Origin: an uncultured Saprospiraceae bacterium
Lineage (GTDB): Bacteria; Bacteroidota; Bacteroidia; Chitinophagales; Saprospiraceae
NCBI GenBank assembly: GCA_938033975.1
Contig: CALHKJ010000228.1
Coordinates: 1 to 6,318, forward strand
Direction: 5' to 3'
DNA length: 6,318 nt
Positions 1 to 4,291 of this stretch are shown piece after piece. The notes below the pieces were generated by a model. That model searched no databases. It was not told the DNA's origin and saw nothing but the letters and a program-made list of their open reading frames with translations. A program made the position numbers and the translations under genes. Numbering within the stretch: position 1 is the stretch's first letter; every line of letters begins with the position of its first letter.

Positions 1-3000
1 TTGTTACTGTAGTGGTAATCGTTGTATAGTCATCTGGATTTTCTACAATCAAAGTCAGATTAAAAGTATCATTAGCACAAACAGCTTCTGTTGGTCCTTC
101 AATACCTTCAATATCATTAAATGGTCCATCGTCCATAATAAGAGTAACCTTTGCAGTATCAGAACACATGTTCACATTTGTGACTTTTGCAAACACACAA
201 TCGCCTACACCTTCTTCAAGTTCTATACTAGGCCCACTGCCAAGAGGTTCGCCATTTTCATCGCACCAAATGATATCATCAGGGTCTGCATTTGTTTCTG
301 CTTCTAATGTAACTGGATATTCATCAAATACAAGAGTATCTCCAGCTGTTATTTCTATTATTGGTTCAGGTGCAATTTCGATTGTCATAGTAATTGGTAA
401 GCCAGGACACAAATCGGAGAAATCCATTAATGTTACATCATAAAAAGCTGACTCTCCATCAATCAAATCAGGATAAGTGTAGCATGGTGTAAAGGCACTT
501 GAGGTATCTGCGTCAGTCGTTAAATCTCCAAAATCCCAGAAAGGAATTCCATTTTCAGGATCTATATTTGATTCAAAACACATTGTTGTTCCACCGCAAA
601 TTGCAAGTGAATCTGAAATGGTTAATTGAGGATTTTCAGCTGGTTCTACAACTAATGTATCCGATAAAGTACAGTATTCATTTGTTACTGTGAACGGAAT
701 TCCAAAAACATCTTCATCATCACCAACCCCTATGATTGGCAAGCCATTCTCATCAAATCCAACAATGTGTGAATCGTCTTCAAATACGATTACAATTGCA
801 TCGTCCGGATTATTGTTTATAATTTCATATTGGATTGTATCACCTGGACACATAGCCAATGGATTTTCATATTCTAGATCTGGATTACCATTGATCACTT
901 CTACACAGGTTGAGATATCACAAGCTGCATTTGCACCAGCAATTCTTACACATATTTCTTTGACATCAAAGTCAAGACCTGCATCATAAGATAAGCTAGT
1001 CCCTGTTCCAATAATCTCTGTGAATTCAGGACCACATGACCACTCATATTCAACTCCATCAATTGCTCCAATCAAAGCCAATTCGATCATTCCATTGCAG
1101 TATAAATCTTCAGCTGGACCAAAACCTAATTGATCTACATCTGGCGCAGCCAAATCTTCTGGTATAACCAAAATTGAAGTTTCAAGTACACATTCACCAT
1201 CCGTGATGGTAACATGATATGTTGTTATTTCTGTAACTGATACAACTGGATCTGAAAAATTCACCATATCGGTAAATGTCAATCCATCGGTTGGATCCCA
1301 TGTATAGGTATAATTAGGATCTGCATCCAACAATAAAGGAGTAGCATCTCCATCACAATCTATAACTGGATTACCATTGAATGTTACATCTAGGTCACCA
1401 CCAAATATTGCGGTTTCACATGCATGAATATCACAAGCTGCATTTGCTCCTGCAATTCTTACACATATTTCTTTAGTATCAAAAGTACCGGCATCATAGC
1501 TCAGACTTGTCCCAGTTCCTACGATCTGAGTAAAGTCAGATCCACAAGACCATTCATATTGAACTCCTGGTATTGGATCTAAAACAGTTGCTGAAATAAT
1601 CCCAGAACAGAATTCATTACCTCCTGCTCCTGTTCCATTTAAATCTATGGTTGGTATAGCTAGGTTTTGTGGTATAACTTGCACTGAACCTGTTGCTGTA
1701 CATCCATCTCCAGTTACTGTAACTGAGTAAGTAGTAATTTCTGAAACAGAAACAACTGGGTCAGAGAAATTCACATTATCAGTGAATGTAAGTCCTGTTG
1801 TAGGACTCCAATTGTATGTATAATTTGGATTACCGTTCAAGATCAAAGGAGTATTATCTCCTGGACAATCAATAACGGGATTCCCGTTAAAACTTATTTG
1901 AATTTGGCCAAGAGCGGTGCTACATGCATGAATATCACAAGCTGCATTTGCTCCAGCTATTCTTACACATATTTCTTTTGAGGTAAAATTACCTGCATTG
2001 TAATTCAAACTAGTTCCTGTTCCTATTATTTCTGTAAAATCAGAACCACAAGACCATTCATATTGAACACCAGGAATAGGGTTTGAAACTGAGGCAGTAA
2101 TAATCCCATCACAGAATTCATTTCCACTTGCACCATCTCCAGTTAATTGGAGATTAGGGATTGCAAGGTTTTGTGGAATAACAATTACAGATCCTTCAAA
2201 TGTACATGCACCATCAGAAACAGTAACAGAGTATGTGGTTACCTCTGAAATAGAAACGATTGGATCCGAAAAATTTGTATTATCTGTAAATGTAAGTCCA
2301 GTTGTTGGACTCCAATTATAAACATAATTAGGGTTGGCATTAATCAACAAAGGCGTTGCATCACCAGGACAATCGATAACTGGGTTTCCGTTAAAAGTAA
2401 CATCTAAGGTACCAGTTCCTCCAGGGAAATTATCAGGTATAAATGTTTCTGAAACAGAGAAGCTACAGCCATTATCATAATTTACTGTCGCAGTTACAAC
2501 TGCAGTCTCAGTAATTATTCCATTTAAATCTATTGGGTTTCCAGTAAAGTTGAAAGTCATACCACCAACACTTACTACCCAGTCAACTGAAGTTATATTT
2601 CCATTTATTGAACCACCTGTAGCGTTAACTTGTAGTGACTGTGTTCCACAGTCATCACTACCACCACCGCCTCCAGTAGTATCAGTTACAATAGCAATAT
2701 CAAAATCGGGTACCAAATCGTTATTCACACTAATAGATTGTGAATTAGTTTGAGCAGTACACCCATTTGAGAAATTCACATCATGGGTAATTGAAATTAT
2801 ATCACTTACGGTTTCAACAGTAAATGAAGGCACATTTCCAGGATCAATTGCTTGACCGTCTACTATTACGCTCCAAGAATATGACTCGACTGTAAAACCT
2901 TCTGTATTTGCGTTGTTGGTAAATGAAACAATAAATCCATTATCTGTACATTCCTCAAGAACTGCTATAAAAGAAGCAAATGGGAATAAATCACTTACGT

Positions 3001-4273
3001 TGAATGATTCTGTAAATGTATTCTGACATCCAGAACTACTGGTTGCCAATAAACTTATTGTAACATTATCTGTGTCGTTTAGAGTTAAGGCAACTGTAGG
3101 TCCTGTAGCTGCTTGAGCTACACCATTTACAGTAATGGTCCAATCCCAACTATTCACTTCAAAGCCTTCATTTTGATCAAATGCTGTACTTACTAAATTA
3201 AGGTTTACAGTTGATCCATTACAAGCAGATACATCAACATCAAATCCGTCAGTTGATCCATCTACTCCATTTCCAATTACTCCATTATTAAAAGCAGAAA
3301 CTGTTAATTCGCTTGCTTCAAAACAATCTCCAAGCACTACTTCTTTTCTTATTGTATAAATTCCTTCTGCTGGAAATGTATAGACTGGGTTAGCTCCAAC
3401 AACAACTGTAGAAGGATCAGTACTTGGCCAATCAAAATACCATGTACAAGTAGATCCTGCTGGATTAGTACCTGTTACAAAATTGAAGGTAGTTCCATTA
3501 CATGAAGTTGCTGTTTGACCTCCTGCAATTTGAATATCTGCATCAAGATCTACAGTAGAACTTGCACAAGTTGTGTTTATTAACAACTCATCAAGATCCC
3601 AAACTGAAACTGCTCCACCTACAAAGTCAGCACAATAAGCTGTCAACTCAAAATTAAAAGTTGTTGCACTAGATACTGTAAATGCAGGATTTGAAGAAAA
3701 ATCAAAACTTTCAAGAGACCACTCTTGAGAAGTTGGAATATCTGATTCGTCGTATACTACCTGTCCGTTTACCAATACTCTAACAGCATACAAAAGTGGT
3801 CTGTTGTTTTGACCATTGTTTCCATTAATGTATTGAAAAATTGGAGATGATAATTCATAAAAAGAAATTGATGATAATGTTGATGGTCCGTTAGTTGGAC
3901 TCACTAAAACATCAAATCTAACAGCCTGATCTTCGCCAGGAACATATTCACAACTTGTGTTGTAAGGAATACACATTCCTGGGGTATCATTTACTCCCGG
4001 AGTACATGAATGTGGATTTTCTGTAGGATTATTTCTATATAAGTGCCCTACTCCTGCTAGAGATACATCATTGCATACACCAGAATTGGAAGCACTTGCT
4101 GTAAATTCCGAATAGTCGGTGTTGGTGCCATTTGTTGTATTGGACACACATGCATCAAAGCTTACAAGCAAAGATGAATTTACAGTTTCACTATTACATT
4201 GAGCTTGCAGGTTTGTACCAAAACAAAGAACTGAAAGTAATAGAACCAAACATTTTATAACCTTAGGCGTCAT
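1..4273 (-). CDS. Giant secreted multi-domain PKD/Ig-like repeat protein, probable T9SS cargo (C-terminus beyond window)
   Basis: An uninterrupted frame of 1424 codons runs from the ATG at 4273 to the left window edge. An in-frame TAA seven codons upstream, with no alternative start codon between, fixes this start. The N-terminus is a clear signal peptide (basic MTPKVIK, then a Leu/Val-rich core, likely cut after Ala24), so the product is exported. Domains in order: an unassigned beta-rich, Cys-containing domain (25-238); four PKD-like domains around W282, W378, W467 and W565; three compound repeats (623-790, 791-960, 961-1126); and an acidic region with a classical WDFGD PKD motif at 1246-1250. 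Proteins of this kind in Bacteroidota are usually adhesins or surface filaments that end in a T9SS sorting domain (type A, or the gliding-associated CHU_C type); that end is not visible. No catalytic domain is seen, so a structural or adhesive role is inferred, though an enzyme module could lie downstream. It follows the OmpA-like gene by 18 bases and is probably co-transcribed with it. Confidence 0.93.
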   Translation of the reverse strand, partial: MTPKVIKCLVLLLSVLCFGTNLQAQCNSETVNSSLLVSFDACVSNTTNGTNTDYSEFTASASNSGVCNDVSLAGVGHLYRNNPTENPHSCTPGVNDTPGMCIPYNTSCEYVPGEDQAVRFDVLVSPTNGPSTLSSISFYELSSPIFQYINGNNGQNNRPLLYAVRVLVNGQVVYDESDIPTSQEWSLESFDFSSNPAFTVSSATTFNFELTAYCADFVGGAVSVWDLDELLINTTCASSTVDLDADIQIAGGQTATSCNGTTFNFVTGTNPAGSTCTWYFDWPSTDPSTVVVGANPVYTFPAEGIYTIRKEVVLGDCFEASELTVSAFNNGVIGNGVDGSTDGFDVDVSACNGSTVNLNLVSTAFDQNEGFEVNSWDWTITVNGVAQAATGPTVALTLNDTDNVTISLLATSSSGCQNTFTESFNVSDLFPFASFIAVLEECTDNGFIVSFTNNANTEGFTVESYSWSVIVDGQAIDPGNVPSFTVETVSDIISITHDVNFSNGCTAQTNSQSISVNNDLVPDFDIAIVTDTTGGGGGSDDCGTQSLQVNATGGSINGNITSVDWVVSVGGMTFNFTGNPIDLNGIITETAVVTATVNYDNGCSFSVSETFIPDNFPGGTGTLDVTFNGNPVIDCPGDATPLLINANPNYVYNWSPTTGLTFTDNTNFSDPIVSISEVTTYSVTVSDGACTFEGSVIVIPQNLAIPNLQLTGDGASGNEFCDGIITASVSNPIPGVQYEWSCGSDFTEIIGTGTSLNYNAGNFTSKEICVRIAGANAACDIHACSTALGQIQISFNGNPVIDCPGDNTPLILNGNPNYTYNWSPTTGLTFTDNVNFSDPVVSVSEITTYSVTVTGDGCTATGSVQVIPQNLAIPTIDLNGTGAGGNEFCSGIISATVLDPIPGVQYEWSCGSDFTQIVGTGTSLSYDAGTFDTKEICVRIAGANAACDIHACETAIFGGDLDVTFNGNPVIDCDGDATPLLLDADPNYTYTWDPTDGLTFTDMVNFSDPVVSVTEITTYHVTITDGECVLETSILVIPEDLAAPDVDQLGFGPAEDLYCNGMIELALIGAIDGVEYEWSCGPEFTEIIGTGTSLSYDAGLDFDVKEICVRIAGANAACDISTCVEVINGNPDLEYENPLAMCPGDTIQYEIINNNPDDAIVIVFEDDSHIVGFDENGLPIIGVGDDEDVFGIPFTVTNEYCTLSDTLVVEPAENPQLTISDSLAICGGTTMCFESNIDPENGIPFWDFGDLTTDADTSSAFTPCYTYPDLIDGESAFYDVTLMDFSDLCPGLPITMTIEIAPEPIIEITAGDTLVFDEYPVTLEAETNADPDDIIWCDENGEPLGSGPSIELEEGVGDCVFAKVTNVNMCSDTAKVTLIMDDGPFNDIEGIEGPTEAVCANDTFNLTLIVENPDDYTTITTTVT
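2..895 (-). other. Acidic PKD-containing region of the giant protein (residues 1127-1424)
   Basis: Non-repetitive sequence of three or more Ig/PKD-like domains, rich in Asp and Glu (FEDDSHIVGFDENG from 1164, then GDDEDVFG). A classical PKD core WDFGD lies at 1246-1250 and is followed by CYTYPD and AFYDVTLMDFSDLCPG, the usual PKD strand order. Further on are an Ig-like stretch with DDIIWCDENGEPLGSGPSIE and the start of another domain (EAVCANDTFNLTLIVENPDD) cut by the window edge. No sorting domain is present yet, so the protein continues well beyond this point. Confidence 0.75.
896..1393 (-). repeat. Compound repeat unit 3 of 3 (residues 961-1126, 498 bp)
   Basis: This is the most diverged unit. 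FNGNPVIDC is kept but followed by DGD instead of PGD, NWSPTTG becomes TWDPTDG, and the second half opens with more acidic residues (GFGPAEDLYCNGM). The end, KEICVRIAGANAACDI (1105-1120), is identical in protein to the other units; the HAC that follows there is replaced by STC. The changes tend toward Asp and Glu, like the region that follows. The right-hand limit (residue 1126) is approximate. Confidence 0.85.
1394..1903 (-). repeat. Compound repeat unit 2 of 3 (residues 791-960, 510 bp)
   Basis: This unit repeats every landmark of unit 1: FNGNPVIDCPGD, YNWSPTTGLTFTDN, VIPQNLAIP, GVQYEWSCGSDFT and KEICVRIAGANAACDI (934-949). Units 1 and 2 are the closest pair. At the DNA level they share a 33-base block without mismatch (1418-1450 and 1922-1954), including third codon positions, which points to a fairly recent duplication or to gene conversion. 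Confidence 0.9.
1904..2407 (-). repeat. Compound repeat unit 1 of 3 (residues 623-790, 504 bp)
   Basis: The unit has two parts. The first is an Ig-like domain that opens with FNGNPVIDCPGD, contains YNWSPTTGLTFTDN and a TTYSVTVSDGAC strand, and ends at IPQNLAIP. The second is a Cys-rich domain with NEFCDGII, QYEWSCGSDFTEIIGTGTSL and KEICVRIAGANAACDI (766-781). About seven cysteines recur at matching places, suggesting disulfides outside the cell. The unit is followed directly, without linker, by unit 2. Confidence 0.9.
2408..3559 (-). other. Four PKD-like domains (residues 239-622)
   Basis: Four domains of about 90-98 residues share an aromatic motif at the same place: WYFDW (278-282), SWDW (375-378), SYSW (464-467) and SVDW (562-565). 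The first has a typical PKD ending (VYTFPAEGIYTI). The next three share the layout V-x-S-x-x-W, then a V-x-G strand, then a strand ending in an SSGC, SNGC or DNGC-type turn followed by alternating Ser/Val residues. They are divergent in sequence, unlike the later repeats. A five-glycine linker (534-538; bases 2660-2674) sits in front of the fourth domain. PKD folds are beta-sandwich spacers or ligand-binding modules of extracellular proteins. Confidence 0.75.
3560..4201 (-). other. N-terminal beta-rich Cys-containing domain of the giant protein (residues 25-238)
   Basis: This part has no PKD signature and does not resemble the later repeats. It has a Cys-containing loop after H77 (HLYRNNP, then HSCTPGVNDTPGMC and a further Cys), a strand-rich core (AVRFDVLVSP, YAVRVLVNGQVVYDES, SWSLESFDF-like segments), and closing cysteines at 214 and 236 around AVSVWDLDELLIN. 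The alternating pattern suggests a beta-sandwich, possibly jelly-roll, capping the mature N-terminus. I cannot assign it to a named family from sequence alone; ligand binding or capping of the fibre are both possible. Confidence 0.6.
4202..4273 (-). other. Signal peptide of the giant protein (residues 1-24)
   Basis: Residues 1-7 are basic (two lysines), residues 8-18 are a hydrophobic core (CLVLLLSVLCF), and a polar stretch GTNLQA ends in a probable signal peptidase I site before Gln25. The Cys residues at 8, 17 and 26 do not follow a lipobox with Gly or Ala at -1, so a lipoprotein is unlikely. T9SS cargo first crosses the inner membrane by Sec, which needs a signal of this type. Confidence 0.88.
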
Positions 4274-4291
4274 ATTAAAAAGCTTATTCCT
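4274..4291 (-). promoter_or_regulatory. Intergenic gap with weak ribosome-binding-site-like AGGA
   Basis: The 18 bases between the two genes, read on the minus strand, begin with AGGA (4291-4288) directly after the TAA stop and then run AT-rich into the ATG. AGGA lies 14 bases from the start, longer than an ideal Shine-Dalgarno spacing. This fits Bacteroidota, where AT-rich leaders often replace strong Shine-Dalgarno sites. There is no hairpin followed by a T-run and no TAnnTTTG-like -7 promoter element immediately upstream, which supports read-through transcription from the upstream gene. Confidence 0.35.

Noticed and set aside
168..989. Plus-strand open frames at 168-443, 499-693 and 690-989
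   Set aside because: They lie wholly antisense to the continuous 1424-codon minus-strand frame. Their Ser/Pro/Thr-rich low-complexity translations are typical of reading an AT-rich gene backward, and no domain is recognisable.
896..2407. Roughly 500-base direct repeats considered as a CRISPR array or mobile element copies
   Set aside because: The repeats keep the reading frame, are adjacent without spacers, lack inverted ends and diverge as protein-coding duplications do.
2550..2753. Plus-strand open frame with a run of prolines
   Set aside because: The proline run is the antisense of the glycine linker codons of the giant protein; no start context or family resemblance supports a gene.
4196..4273. 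Lipoprotein signal at Cys17 or Cys26 of the giant protein
   Set aside because: Neither cysteine is preceded by Gly, Ala or Ser in a lipobox (SVLC and QAQC), so a signal peptidase I site after Ala24 fits better.
4274..4291. AAGCTT palindrome in the intergenic gap as an operator or terminator
   Set aside because: It is a six-base palindrome with no extended stem, too short for a hairpin, and is expected by chance in AT-rich DNA.
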